Position numbers and translations under genes: made by a program
Assembly (NCBI GenBank): GCA_933228675.1
Contig: OW121742.1
Location: 37,084,779 to 37,148,778 of the forward strand
Reading direction: 5' to 3'
DNA: 64,000 bases
Origin: Stomorhina lunata
Taxonomy: Eukaryota; Arthropoda; Insecta; Diptera; Rhiniidae
In this document: one piece after another, positions 12,493-24,302 of the stretch
Position numbering within the stretch: position 1 is the stretch's first letter
Layout: every line of letters begins with the position of its first letter
Notes under the pieces: model-generated
Told to the model about the DNA's origin: nothing
Seen by the model: the letters and a program-made list of their open reading frames with translations, nothing else
Databases searched by the model: none

Positions 12493-13925
12493 ATAGATAA
12501 GTTTATATTTAAAACAAACTTGTGTGAAATTTGAGCATTCAAATATGATATTTTTGTATCGAGTCACCCATTTTCTATTTTTATGAGTCACGTGTAAATT
12601 AAATAGAATTAAGTTGTTGAATATTTTTTTAGTTCAACTGCTTTTCTGAGTTAAATACATTTTATAACATCATGATATTTGATATTTTTATTAACACAAA
12701 AAACTAAGAGATGCTGGTTATACAAAAATCTTTAAAAATGTTACTCCAAATAAAACAATAAAGTATGTTGCACATTTATAAGATTTTTTTGTTCGCTTCT
12801 TAGAAGTGAAAACATGAACAAAAAGCAGTAAAATCTTAAGAACAGTAAATCTTAAGATGTAAAAACTGCATATTTCAATGTCATATTATTTTGATTGAAA
12901 TATGCAAAAAATAACTTAAAAATCGTGAAACATTTTTAAGATGTAAAAATTGTGCACATTTTATTGATTTTTCAGAATTTTTGAATTGGGTTAAATTTTT
13001 TATTTCATAATTTTAGTAATAAATTATGAAATGGCTTTAAGAGATTTCATTGTAATAACGAAATTTTGAGAAATTTCCTATAAAGCTAAGAAATTTTTGA
13101 AAAATTCCTGAAAGAAATATAGGAAAATTTTGAAAATTTTCTTAAAAAATCTTGACATTTAAAAAGAACAATTTTATTAAAGCAATATCAATATAGCAAA
13201 AATTATCCCTTTAAGCCATAATTCCTACAATTTAATGTTAAGAATAAAATTAATTTTTCACACCATAACTAAAGTTCAACAAAATCAGCATCAAAGAATC
13301 TTGCAACATTTGAACTACACGATTTCATTTATTGCCCTTAATGTTGTGGCTGTTTAACATTTTTATAGCAACTATTGTAACCTTAAGCCATTTTAACTCT
13401 TTCAGAAAAGAAACAATTGACTAATAATGTAATCATATAAGTATTAAGTAACTTGAACCATCGATTTATTAGTTATGGCAAATTCAAATTGAAACCTTCA
13501 CTCACACGAAAGCTCACATGAATGATGCTCATACCTGCATACATGATCGATCCTTAACAATTTTGATAATTTCAATGCAGAACCATTAACTTTTATTATT
13601 GATCATAAAATTCTTTTTTCGATTGTAATAATGAGTTTAGTAATCACTTGAGGCATTTTTACCTAATAAATGCAAATGAAGAAGAAAATGTTGTAGCACT
13701 GACTGAATATGTTAAAGAATAAAATTATTTTTTGATTCTGAGGATCGATCGCTATTGCGTCTTAAATTAAATTTTCCGTAATTGCAAGTGCTCAATTTGT
13801 AATCATTTTTGATTTCAACTTCTCAATTAAGATTTTGTGTTTTATTATGTATTTGCTTTGGGGGAGTTTATGATGAAATATGTTATTATTTGAATTGGTT
13901 TAGCTCTCAGGAGTCATAAAGAGAT
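12493..13925. other. AT-rich island, no gene seen
   Basis: Unique 1.4-kb stretch. A short two-unit remnant of family A lies near 13060-13145. No reading frame or RNA gene is supported. Confidence 0.55.
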
Positions 13926-15205
13926 TTTAAAAATTTCGTATAAAAATAAGAAATTTTTAAAAAATTTCCTATAAAAATAGGAAATTTTTGAAAAATTTCC
14001 TATAAAAATAGGAAATTTTTGAAAAATTTCCTATAAAAATAGGAAATTTTTGAAAAATTTCCTATAAAAATAGGAAATTTTTGAAAAATTTCCTATAAAA
14101 ATAGGAAATTTTTGAAAAATTTCCTATAAAAATAGGAAATTTTTGAAAAATTTCCTATAAAAATAGGAAATTTTTGAAAAATTTCCTATAAAAATAGGAA
14201 ATTTTTGAAAAATTTCCTATAAAAATAGGAAATTTTTGAAAAATTTCCTATAAAAATAGGAAATTTTTGAAAAATTTCCTATAAAAATAGGAAATTTTTG
14301 AAAAATTTCCTATAAAAATAGGAAATTTTTGAAAAATTTCCTATAAAAATAGGAAATTTTTGAAAAATTTCCTATAAAAATAGGAAATTTTTGAAAAATT
14401 TCCTATAAAAATAGGAAATTTTTGAAAAATTTCCTATAAAAATAGGAAATTTTTGAAAAATTTCCTATAAAAATAGGAAATTTTTGAAAAATTTCCTATA
14501 AAAATAGGAAATTTTTGAAAAATTTCCTATAAAAATAGGAAATTTTTGAAAAATTTCCTATAAAAATAGGAAATTTTTGAAAAATTTCTTATAAAAAAAG
14601 GAAATTTTTGAAAAATTTCCTATAAAAATAGGAAATTTTTGAAAAATTTCCTATAAAAATAGGAAATTTTTGAAAAATTTCCTATAAAAATAGGAAATTT
14701 TTGAAAAATTTCCTATAAAAATAGGAAATTTTTGAAAAATTTCCTATAAAAATAGGAAATTTTTGAAAAATTTCCTATAAAAATAGGAAATTTTTGAAAA
14801 ATTTCCTATAAAAATAGGAAATTTTTGAAAAATTTCCTATAAAAATAGAAAATTTTTGAAAAATTTCCTATAAAAATAGGAAGTTTTTGAAAAAATTCCT
14901 ATACAAATAGGAAGTTTTTGAAAAAATTCCTATACAAATAGGAAATTTTTGAAAAATTTCCTATAAAAATAGGAAATTTTTGAAAAATTTCCTATAAAAA
15001 TAGGAAATTTTTGAAAAATTTCCTATAAAAAAAGGAAATTTTTGAAAAATTTCCTATAAAAATAGGAAGTTTTTGAAAAAATTCCTATACAAATAGGAAG
15101 TTTTTGAAAAAATTCCTATACAAATAGGAAATTTTTGAAAAATTTCCTATAAAAATAGGAAATTTTTGAAAAATTTCCTATAAAAATAGGAAATTTTTGA
15201 AAAAT
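13926..15205 (+). repeat. Family A 31-bp satellite array, forward orientation, homogeneous, with 186-bp higher-order duplication
   Basis: About 41 near-identical units (central G, linker ATAAAAAT), the inverted partner of the array at 11500-12492. A two-unit variant block (AGGAAGTTTTTGAAAAAATT with linker ATACAAAT) starts at 14881 and again at 15067, exactly 186 bases (six units) apart, the signature of unequal exchange. The array stops abruptly in a TATTATATTATATTATT run. Confidence 0.97.
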
Positions 15206-15929
15206 TATATTATTATATTATATTATTAATTTTTTAAAATTTTTGTGATTTTATAGAAAATTTTTCAAAATTTTTTTTGTTATATTTATGTAATGAGTCA
15301 TTTCAGACAAAGTGTTGAAATTGATTGGTATTTGTCTCATAAAATCAATTAATATTTCTGGAAAGTCATAGGACTCATATTTTAAAAATTCTCTGATGGT
15401 TGACTTTTGTTAATTTAACTAATGAATTTATGTTTTTGCGTTACAGATGGTAAATTTTTTATTTATTTACTACATTTTTATTATTATTTTTATTATAGCA
15501 AAAAAGTAATTGGTCAGTCACCTTAACTTTGATTTCGTAAATTGATTTTAATTGATTTGATATATATTGAGCAAAATATTTAAAATATTTATTTGATATG
15601 TGAGTTCATAACTTGAGAATATTCGATAAAGATTCTGGTCTTTTGTCATAATTTTCTGCTAAATAAAAGATTTAAGTGTAAAAATGTAGCTTCTTTTTTA
15701 ATTTTTTGCTGGTGTCGACGATTTATTAATTTAAGATTTTTATACAATTTATGGCTGTTGGCATATTTACGACAAATAAAGAGAATATTCAAAAAAGTTT
15801 TGAAAACAAAATTTTAATATGAAAAAAAAACAAGCAAGAATCCATAAAAGGAACATGAAAAAATTATACATAGGCATGAATTCATAAAGAACTTTCAACT
15901 GCATAAGGGAATCTTATAGGAGACATGAG
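15206..15929. other. AT-rich island, no gene seen
   Basis: Unique sequence between a forward family A array and a reverse family B array. No feature identified. Confidence 0.5.
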
Positions 15930-16300
15930 GTACTATTTATAGGAAATTTTGAGAAAATTGACTATTTATAGGAAATTTTTCGAAAATTGACTATTTATAG
16001 GAAATTTTTCGAAAATTGACTATTTATAGGAAATTTTTCGAAAATTGGCTATTTATAGGAAATTTTTCGAAAATTGACTATTTATAGGAAATTTTTCGAA
16101 AATTGACTTTTTATGGGAAATTTTTCGAAAATTGACTTTTTATAGGAAATTTTTCGAAAATTGACTATTTTTGGTAAATTTTTGGAAAATTGACTATTCA
16201 TAGGAAGTTTTTCGAAAATTGACTATTTATAGGAAGTTTTTCGAAAATTGACTATTTATAGAAAATTTTCCTAAAATTGACTATTTGTAGAAAATTTTCT
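15930..16300 (-). repeat. Family B 29-bp satellite array, reverse orientation, short
   Basis: About 12 copies of the unit containing TTTTTCGAAAATTGAC followed by TATTTATAGGAAA. This is the reverse complement of the forward family B unit. It has the GGAAATTTTT half of family A but a different other half (GAAAATTGACTA). Confidence 0.93.
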
Positions 16301-16562
16301 GATTGACCCCTAAAATTTACATAATTTACCTTGTGTAAACTATTACAATTTTTATGATTTTTGCTATAGTTTTGACACTTTTTTGTAGGTTTGTAAAGTA
16401 AATTTCTTCATTTCATTTAAAGAAATTGTGTAACGATTTCATTTTACTTCCGATAAAGCCATAAAAATTTAAAAAAATATTTTAATTTCCTATAATTACC
16501 AACAATAAAGACAAAGACCGAAATAAATAAAAACCAATTACCTACTTACAATTTTACTTTAA

Positions 16563-17183
16563 AGGTACGGTCAGACTCATTAAACATTTAAATCAAATAT
16601 TTTGAGTAAAATATTGTCAAAACAATATAATAAAAAATTTGTGGTCACACTTGCACATTTATTTGACGATTTTTATTTGATAAAATACAGAAAAAATATG
16701 TTCAAAGTATAAACAAAAAAACAGGTTTTATTTATGGTCACACTGAAGATTAAATATTTTCCCAAAAAATATTTGATCAAATTTTTTCAAAACAAAATTG
16801 TGTATCTGGCAATTTGTTTCTCATATTTGAGTTGTTGTTTCTCAAATTTGATGTTGTTGTTTCTCAAAATTGATGTTGTTGTTTCTCAAATTTGATGTTG
16901 TTGTTTCTGTTTGAATAGAAAACAATACAAATGCACAGCTGTTATTTGCCCCTGTTTGATGTTACAAAAATTTTGTAAGATTAAATAATTATTTGATCAA
17001 AATTTAATAAAATATTTGCTCTTGCGTGGTCACATTAGGAAAATTTTTATTTGCTGGCAAATGATTTTGTTTTGTTCAAATCAACATGTTTCTTGTTTGA
17101 ACCTCAAAAATATTTTGTGGTCAGACTACGAGGATCAAATATTTGATAATTTCGATTAAATGTTTAATCAATGTGACCGTAGC
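16563..17183. mobile_element. Candidate MITE with ~30-bp terminal inverted repeats and TTAA flanks
   Basis: The left end AGGTACGGTCAGACTCATTA (from 16563) matches the reverse complement of the right end, GCTACGGTCACATTGATTA (ending 17183), and both continue into AACATTTAA. TTAA lies directly outside both ends (16559-16562 and 17184-17187), fitting a TTAA target-site duplication as used by piggyBac-type elements. Inside are repeated GTGGTCACA-like motifs and four tandem copies of a 22-bp GTTGTTGTTTCTCAAATTTG unit (about 16831-16918). There is no transposase, so it would be non-autonomous. The superfamily is inferred only from TTAA. Confidence 0.7.
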
Positions 17184-17187
17184 TTAA

Positions 17188-17838
17188 GGCAAGTAAAAAA
17201 GCCTTATGTAAATAATAATCACAATTTGTGTAAATGTATTAAATTACTCGTTTAATAGAGACTTATGAAAAAATCTGAAAAATATAAAATTTACATAAAT
17301 ATCACAGATATCAAATAGTTTACCGGAAGAAGCAATTCAAAACGCACTTGACTTTATTTGAGTTTTTAAAGTGCGTATCATACAAAAGTCATAACTTCTC
17401 CACCCAATTTATTAATAAGCCTCAGCGGCGACAACAGCAACTGAAGAGCAGCAACCGCAATTTCCAAAAGTATCGGCAACAAAATGCAAACCAATTTCCT
17501 AACAAAGAAAAGCAATTCCATTCCAGAACGAAGTGTTTATAGAAGCAGAGCCTTATGAAGTAAAATGCGTATGATATTGGTCATTGAATTGGTTGGCTCC
17601 TAAAATGTAAATCTGACACATGTTTAGGGAAGCTACAGAGTAAATAAAGAATGACTCCAACAGATTTTTTTCTCAATTCAAATTATACAAAGACAGTTTG
17701 GCGTTGACTGAGGGGGAGGAGTAGAATATATTTAAAGTGAAAAATGTTAGTCATTCATGCCATGAATATGTACAAAGAGGCAAAGAAGTTTGCACATGCG
17801 TATAAATAAATAAGAGACCCCTAGGACTTTATTTTTAT
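17188..17838. other. Unique island with a Gln/Asn-rich short frame
   Basis: A 64-codon + frame at 17348-17542 contains PQRRQQQLKSS and KYRQQNANQFPN and is richer in CAG/CAA than its surroundings. It has no recognisable domain and no flanking exon. It may be chance, a decayed retroelement gag, or an exon fragment. No gene is called. Confidence 0.35.
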
Positions 17839-19035
17839 ATTTTCCTATAAAAATAAGAAATTTTTGAAAAATTTCCTTTACAAATCAGAAATTTAAAAAA
17901 ATTTCCTATACAAACAAGAAATTAAAAAAAAGAAATTCTAAAAAAAATAAGAAATTTTTGAAAAATTTCCTATAAAAATAAGAAAATTTTAAAAAACTTC
18001 CTTAACAAAAAATTAAAAAACCATATAAATATGAGTTTTTGAAAAATTTCTAATAAAAGTAAGAAATTTTCGAAAAATTTTCTATAAAAATAAGAATTTT
18101 CGAAAAATTTCCCATAAAAAATAAGACATTTTTGAAAAATTTCCAATAAAAACAGGAAATTTTCGAAAAATTTCTTATAAAAATTAGAAATTTTTGAAAA
18201 ATTTTCTATAAAAATAAAAAATTTTTGAAAAAATTTCCTATAAAAAATAAGAATTTATTGAAAAAATTCCTATAAAAATAAGAAATTTTTGTAAAATTTC
18301 CTATAAAAATAACAAACTTTTGAAAAATTTCCTATAAAAATAAGAAATTTTTGAAAAATTTCCTATAAAAATAAGAAATCTTTGAAAAATTTCCTATAAA
18401 AATAAGAAATTTTTGAAAAATTTCCTATAAAAATAAGAAATTTTTGAAAAATTTCCTATAAAAATAAGAAATTTTTGAAAAATTTCCTATAAAAATAAGA
18501 AATTTAAAAAAAAATTGACATAAAAATAAGAAACTTTTTAAAAATTTCCTATGAAAATAAGAAATTTTTGAAAAAATTCCTATAAAAATAATACATTTTT
18601 TAAAAATTTCCTATAAAAATAACAAACTTTTGAAAAATTTCCTATAAAAATAAGAAATTTTTGAAAAATTTCCTATAAAAATAAGAAATCTTTGAAAAAT
18701 TTCCTATAAAAATAAGAAATTTTTTAAAAATTTCCTATAAAAATAAGAAATTTTTGAAAAATTTCCTATAAAAATAAGAAATTTTTGAAAAATTTCCTAT
18801 AAAAATAAGAAATTTTTGAAAAATTTCCTATAAAAATAAGAAATTTAAAAAAAAATTGATATAAAAATAAGAAATTTTTGAAAAAAAATTCCTATAAAAA
18901 TAATACATTTTTTAAAAATTTCCTATCAAAATAAGATTTTTTTTTAATTTCCTATCAAAATAAGAAAATTTTCGGAAATTTCCTAAAAAAATAAGAAATT
19001 TTTTAAAAATTTTTTATAAAAATAAGAAATTTGTG
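17839..19035 (+). repeat. Family A 31-bp array, forward, older, with 310-bp duplication
   Basis: Diverged forward family A units, mostly of the AAGAAA type. The variant AACAAACTTTTGAAAAATTT occurs at 18311 and 18621, exactly 310 bases (ten units) apart, with neighbouring variants also repeated, so a ten-unit segment was duplicated. The array passes directly into family B without an island. Confidence 0.92.
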
Positions 19036-20395
19036 AAAATTTCCTACAAAAGTTTTCTATAAATAGGCAATTTTCAAAAAACTTCCTATAAATAGTCAAT
19101 TTTAAAAAAATTTCCTCTAAAATTTTAATTTTTGAAAAATTTCCTTTAAAATGTCAATTTTAGAAAAATTTCCCAAAAATAGTCAATCTTCGTAAAATTT
19201 TATAAAAATTGTCAATTTTCGATAAATTTCCTACAAATACTCAATTTTGGAAGATTTCCTATAAAAACTCAATTCTCGAAAAATTTCCTATAAATAGTCA
19301 ATTTTCTAAAAATTTCCTATAATTTTCAAAAAATTTACTATAAATTGTCAATTTTCAAAAAATTTACTATAAATTGTCAATTTTCGAAAAATTTCCTATA
19401 AATAGTCAATTTTCGAAAAATTTCCTATAAATAGTCAATTTTCGAAAAATTTCCTGTAAATAGTAAATTTTCGAAAAATTTCCTATAAAAAGTCAATTTT
19501 CGATAAATTTTTTATAAAATGTCAATTTTCGAAAAATTTCCTATATAAAGTCAATTTTCGAAAAATTTCCTATAAAAAGCCAATTTTCGAAAAATTTCCT
19601 ATAAAAAGTCAATTTTCGAAAAATTTGCTTTAAAAAGTCAATTTTCGAAAAATTTCCTATAAAAAGTCAATTTTCGAAAAATTTCAGTTTTCAAAATATT
19701 TTCTTATAAATCGTCAATTTTCGAAAAATTTCCTATAAATTTCCTACAAGAAATTAATTTTCGAAAAATTTCTTATAAATAGGAAATTTTCGAAAAATTT
19801 CCTATAAATAGTAAATTTTTTAAAAATTTTTTATAAAATGTCAATTAGCGAAAAATTTCCTATAAAAAGTCATTTTTCGAAAAATTTCCTATAAATGGTC
19901 AATTTTCGAAAAATTTCCTATAAATAGTCAATTTTCGAAAAATTTCCTATAAATAGTCAATTTTCGAAAAATTTCCTATAAATAGTCAATTTTCGAAAAA
20001 TCTCCTATAAAAAGTCAATTTTCGAAAAATTTCCTATAAAAAGTCAATTTTCGAAAAATTTCCTATAAATGGTCAATTTTCGAAAAATTTCCTATAAATG
20101 GTCAATTTTCGAAAAATTTCCTATAAATGGTCAATTTTCGAAAAATTTCCTATAAAAAGTCAATTTTCGAAAAATTTCCTATAAATAGTCGATTTTCGAA
20201 AAATTTCCTATAAATAGTCAATTTTTGAAAAATTTCCTATAAAAAGTCAATTTTCGAAAAATTTCCTATAAATAGTCAATTTTCAAAAAATTTCCTATAA
20301 AAAGTCATTTTCGGAAAATTTCCTGTAAATAGTCAATTTTCGAAAAAATTCCTATAAATAATCAATTTTCGAAAAATTTTCTTTAAAATCACTTT
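19036..20395 (+). repeat. Family B 29-bp satellite array, forward orientation, continuous with family A
   Basis: Units of GTCAATTTTCGAAAAATTTC plus CTATAAATA (29 bp), with a CTATAAAAA subvariant. Near 19030-19100 hybrid units occur (GGCAATTTTCAAAAAACTTC), so this is where family A changes to family B within one array. A relic of this kind shows that the two families share a common origin. Confidence 0.93.
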
Positions 20396-22274
20396 TCGAA
20401 ATTTGATGTATAGTACAGAATTTTAATATATTTGCACATTAATATAGAAGGTATTGATAGGCCTTATGTTTCTAAATGTCTGGCGACATTAAATACGAAA
20501 TCACAATAAATATCCCATAAATAATGATAAATTATTGATGACAGCTGCCAAAAAACATTAGTAATAAAAAATTATGCTTTACAAAACCGAACCAAAGAAA
20601 ATTTTTAAAAAATTATCTAATAAATTCTAATAACAATTATATAATAAACTTGTTTAATAAAAACAAAATTCAATGACATATGATCGACCCTTTTCTTCCA
20701 TTCTCTGTATAATGAATTTTGTAATGATCAAGTTATCTTCATGATCAAGATCATCTAGAAGGGAGTGAGATTTTTGGAAAGAATCGAGGGCAATTGCACA
20801 AATAACAACTCAATTGTTATTGAGTATCGGAGTAATAAGTTGATAATTATAGGTTTAATAGAAATGTCAATAGTTTTAACATTTTCATTATTATTGCTTT
20901 TAATAGTTTAAAAAAAAGTTATTTTGCCATTATCAGTAAAATGAGGTGGAGGAAGGGAGGGAGGGGTCTATTTAATTGTCATAAGAAATGCATTATAATC
21001 AAATAAAGTAAAAAGACCTTGACGATGACGTTTTTTGAAATTTCAGTTGCATGTACCTATACCTTTTCATATATGGACTTTAATAAGGCAACCAAGCATT
21101 TAGAGACAGTAAGTCCTCGATGTACGGGTTTACTACTACTTAGTAATTTTTGAAAAATTCAAAATCTTAAGTTAAACTTATTTTAATTAACATTTTCCTT
21201 GACCAAATACTTCGTTTATCGAGGCCTTACTGTCCTAGTGTTTCATTGTCCAGCCATCCATCCATTTATATGTGACTACCTGCTTATACAAAAAAGATAT
21301 GGGTATTTTACTGACTTATAAGACAATTTACGAGTGAGTTTGTGCATAATAGATAGATAATAATGCATTTTTTTTCTATTTATCTACATCCACTTTCTGT
21401 TCAAAATGTAATTAAATATTATTTTATTTTTTTAATATCTTAAAACTTTTTTATCTCTCATTTTAATAATGACGTAAATCGTTATTTAAAAACCCTACAT
21501 ACGAATAAAATAAAAAAGCGAAAATCTTAAACAGGGTGTAAAACTTAGAAAAGAATAGGCGAAATTTCGAAAATAATTTTGAAAGTAGAATTTTTCAAGG
21601 TCGTAAAGAAAGTTACAATTAAAAATATTTCACAAAATCTGTGATAAAAAAATATTCTACCTTCGTCACTTTTTACTAAAATCTTCATAACTTTAACAAT
21701 ATCTACTCGACTCCTCTACAATTTTGGTCATATAAACCCAATCGTTTGTCAATGACCTTAACGTAAAAAAAATTTTAAAATTCCTAAAAAGGTTTACTAA
21801 ATCTCTTTACACGAACCCATATTTAAAAATATTTGTCAACTCACAATTTTCAAATCCACAACCAACTTCAAATGCTATTCAAAACACGTCCACGGATATC
21901 CGTGTAAATGTGTTAAGGTATTAGTGTTTCTTTCTGGCCAGACTCTACAATATATTCAAATGTTGGCTAGAGCTTTAAACATTTAATAAATAGTATTTTA
22001 TATTGTCAGTCGTCAGCAAAAATCTATGGGGCCAATTGATTTTTATGGGACATTAGCGCCTTATTAAATTATTAGTTGTACGTCAAACTAATCATAAATA
22101 TGTTAAAATTTGTATGACATTTTATTGATTTCCAATTCAAAATAAGTGATTTTATCCTCTTTTTAAACCAAGTGGCATATTTTAGAAAAAAAGTACTTTT
22201 TAAATAAAATTTATTTTTTAGGCCATAAGATACTTTTCAGGCCAAAACACATTTGCGCAAAATCTCTTATCCTA
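20396..22274. other. Unique 1.9-kb island, no gene seen
   Basis: Holds the small inverted-repeat element at 21105-21234, a G-rich run at 20944-20966 (GG, GG, GGG, GGG, GGGG tracts) and a perfect 14-bp palindrome CACGGATATCCGTG at 21891-21904. No convincing coding frame was found on either strand. Confidence 0.5.
21105..21234. mobile_element. Candidate tiny MITE, pogo/Tc1-like ends
   Basis: The left end GACAGTAAGTCCTCGATGTA and the right end, which reads GGACAGTAAGGCCTCGATAA on the other strand, form imperfect ~24-bp terminal inverted repeats. TA dinucleotides lie just outside both ends. The 19-mer CTTCGTTTATCGAGGCCTT of the right end recurs in inverse orientation at 27980-27998, so these ends belong to a dispersed family. 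The total is only ~130 bp, with no coding capacity. The superfamily guess rests on TA flanks and the general look of the ends. Confidence 0.5.
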
Positions 22275-23115
22275 TGTCAAATTTTCTTATTTTTATAGGA
22301 AATTTTTCAAAAATTTCAAATTTTTGTAGGAAAATTTTCAAAAATTTCATATTTGTTATAGGAAATTTATCAAAAATTTAATTTTTTTATAGGAAATATT
22401 TCAAAAATTTCTTATTTTTATAGGAAATTTTTAAAAAATTTCTTATTTTTTTAGGAATTTTTTTTTTAAATTTCATATTTTTATAGGAAATTTTTTAAAA
22501 ATTTCATATTTTTATAGGAATTTTTTTAAAAATTTCATATTTTTATAGGAAATTTTTTAAAAATTTCATATTTTTATAGGAAATTTTTTTTTAAAATTTC
22601 ATATTTTTATAGGAAATTTTTTAAAAATTTCATATTTTTATAGGAAATTTTTTAAAAATTTCATATTTTTATAGGAAATTTTTTAAAAATTTCATATTTT
22701 TATAGGAAATTTTTTAAAAATTTCATATTTTTATAGGAAATTTTTTAAAAATTTCATATTTTTATAGGAAATTTTTTAAAAATTTCATATTTTTATAGGA
22801 AATTTTTTAAAAATTTCATATTTTTATAGGAAATTTTTTAAAAATTTCATATTTTTGTAGGAAATCTTTCAAAAATTTCAAATTTATTATAGGAAATTTT
22901 TCAAAAATTTCAAAATTTTATAGGAAATTTTACAAAAATTTCATATTTTTATAGAAAATTTTTAAAAAATTTTATATTTTTATAGGAAATTTTTCAAAAA
23001 TTTCTTATTATTGTAGAAAATTTTTCAAAAATTTCTTAATTTTATAGGAAATTTTTCAAAAATTTCATATTTTTATAGGAAATTTTTCAAAAATTTATAG
23101 GAAATTATAGGAAAT
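22275..23115 (-). repeat. Family A 31-bp satellite array, reverse, TTTCAT variant
   Basis: Units of TTTTTATAGGAAATTTTTTA plus AAAATTTCATA, a variant whose inner bases are TTTTTTAAAAA rather than TTTTTCAAAAA and whose right arm ends in CAT. It is homogeneous from about 22490 to 22850 and diverged at both edges. It abuts the 12-bp array with only a few bases between. Confidence 0.93.
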
Positions 23116-23120
23116 TTTTC

Positions 23121-24302
23121 TCTGTCTTAGTCGTTATCTTAGTGTATGTCTTAGTCTATGTCTTAGTCTATGTCTTAGTCTATGTCTTAGTCTATGTCTT
23201 AGTCTATGTCTTATTCTATGTCTTAGTCTATGTCTTAGTCTATGTCTTAGTCTATGTCTTAGTCTATGTCTTAGTCTATGTCTTAGTCTATGTCTTAGTC
23301 TATGTCTTAGTCTATGTCTTAGTCTATGTCTTACTCTATGTCTTACTCTATGTCTTAGTCTATGTCTTAGTCGATGTCTTAGTCTATGTCTTAGTCTATG
23401 TCTTAGTCTATGTCTTAGTCTATGTCTTAGTCTATGTCTAAGTCTATGTCTTAGTCTATGTCTTAGTCTATGTCTTAGTCTATGTCTTAGTCTATGTCTT
23501 AGTCTATGTCTTAGTCTATGTCTTAGTCTATGTCTTAGTCTATGTCTTAGTCTATGTCTTAGTCTATGTCTTAGTCTATGTCTATGTCTTAGTCTATGTC
23601 TTAGTCTATGTCTTAGTCTATGTCTTAGTCTATCTCTTAGTCTATGTCTTAGTCTATGTCTATGTCTTAGTCTATGTCTTAGTCTATGTCTTAGTCTATG
23701 TCTTAGTCTATGTCTTAGTCTATGTCTTAGTCTATGTCTTAGTCTATGTCTTAGTCTATGTCTTAGTCTATGTCTTAGTCTATGTCTTAGTCTATGTCTT
23801 AGTCTATGTCTTAGTCTATGTCTTAGTCTATGTCTTAGTCTATGTCTTAGTCTATGTCTTAGTCTATGTCTTAGTCTATGTCTTAGTCTATGTCTTAGTC
23901 TATGTCTTAGTCTATGTCTTAGTCTATGTCTTAGTCTATGTCTTAGTCTATGTCTTAGTCTATGTCTTAGTCTATATCTTAGTCTATGTCTTAGTCTATG
24001 TCTTAGTCTATGTCTTAGTCTATGTCTTAGTCTATGTCTTAGTCTATGTCTTAGTCTATGTCTTAGTCTATGTCTTAGTCTATGTCTTAGTCTATGTCTT
24101 AGTCTATGTCTTAGTCTATGTCTTAGTCTATGTCTTAGTCTATGTCTTAGTCTATGTCTTAGTCTATGTCTTAGTCTATGTCTTAGTCTATGTCTTAGTC
24201 TATGTCTTAGTCTATGTCTTAGTCTATGCCTTAGTCTATGTCTTAGTCTATGTCTTAGTCTATGTCTTAGTCTATGTCTTAGTCTGTGAGTTAGTTTATG
24301 AA
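23121..24302 (+). repeat. 12-bp satellite array (CTTAGTCTATGT)n, forward
   Basis: About 98 copies of a 12-bp unit with rare substitutions and occasional 6-bp losses (for example near 23581 and 23656), which show that the 12-mer is a dimer of two related hexamers. Its frames read YVLV or LCLS repeats without stop, so the long frame here is an artefact of a 12-bp (multiple of three) period. Its inverted partner lies at 25705-27415. Confidence 0.98.

Noticed and set aside
23142..23441. 99-codon YVLV-repeat frame
   Set aside because: Same 12-bp satellite artefact, in the forward array.
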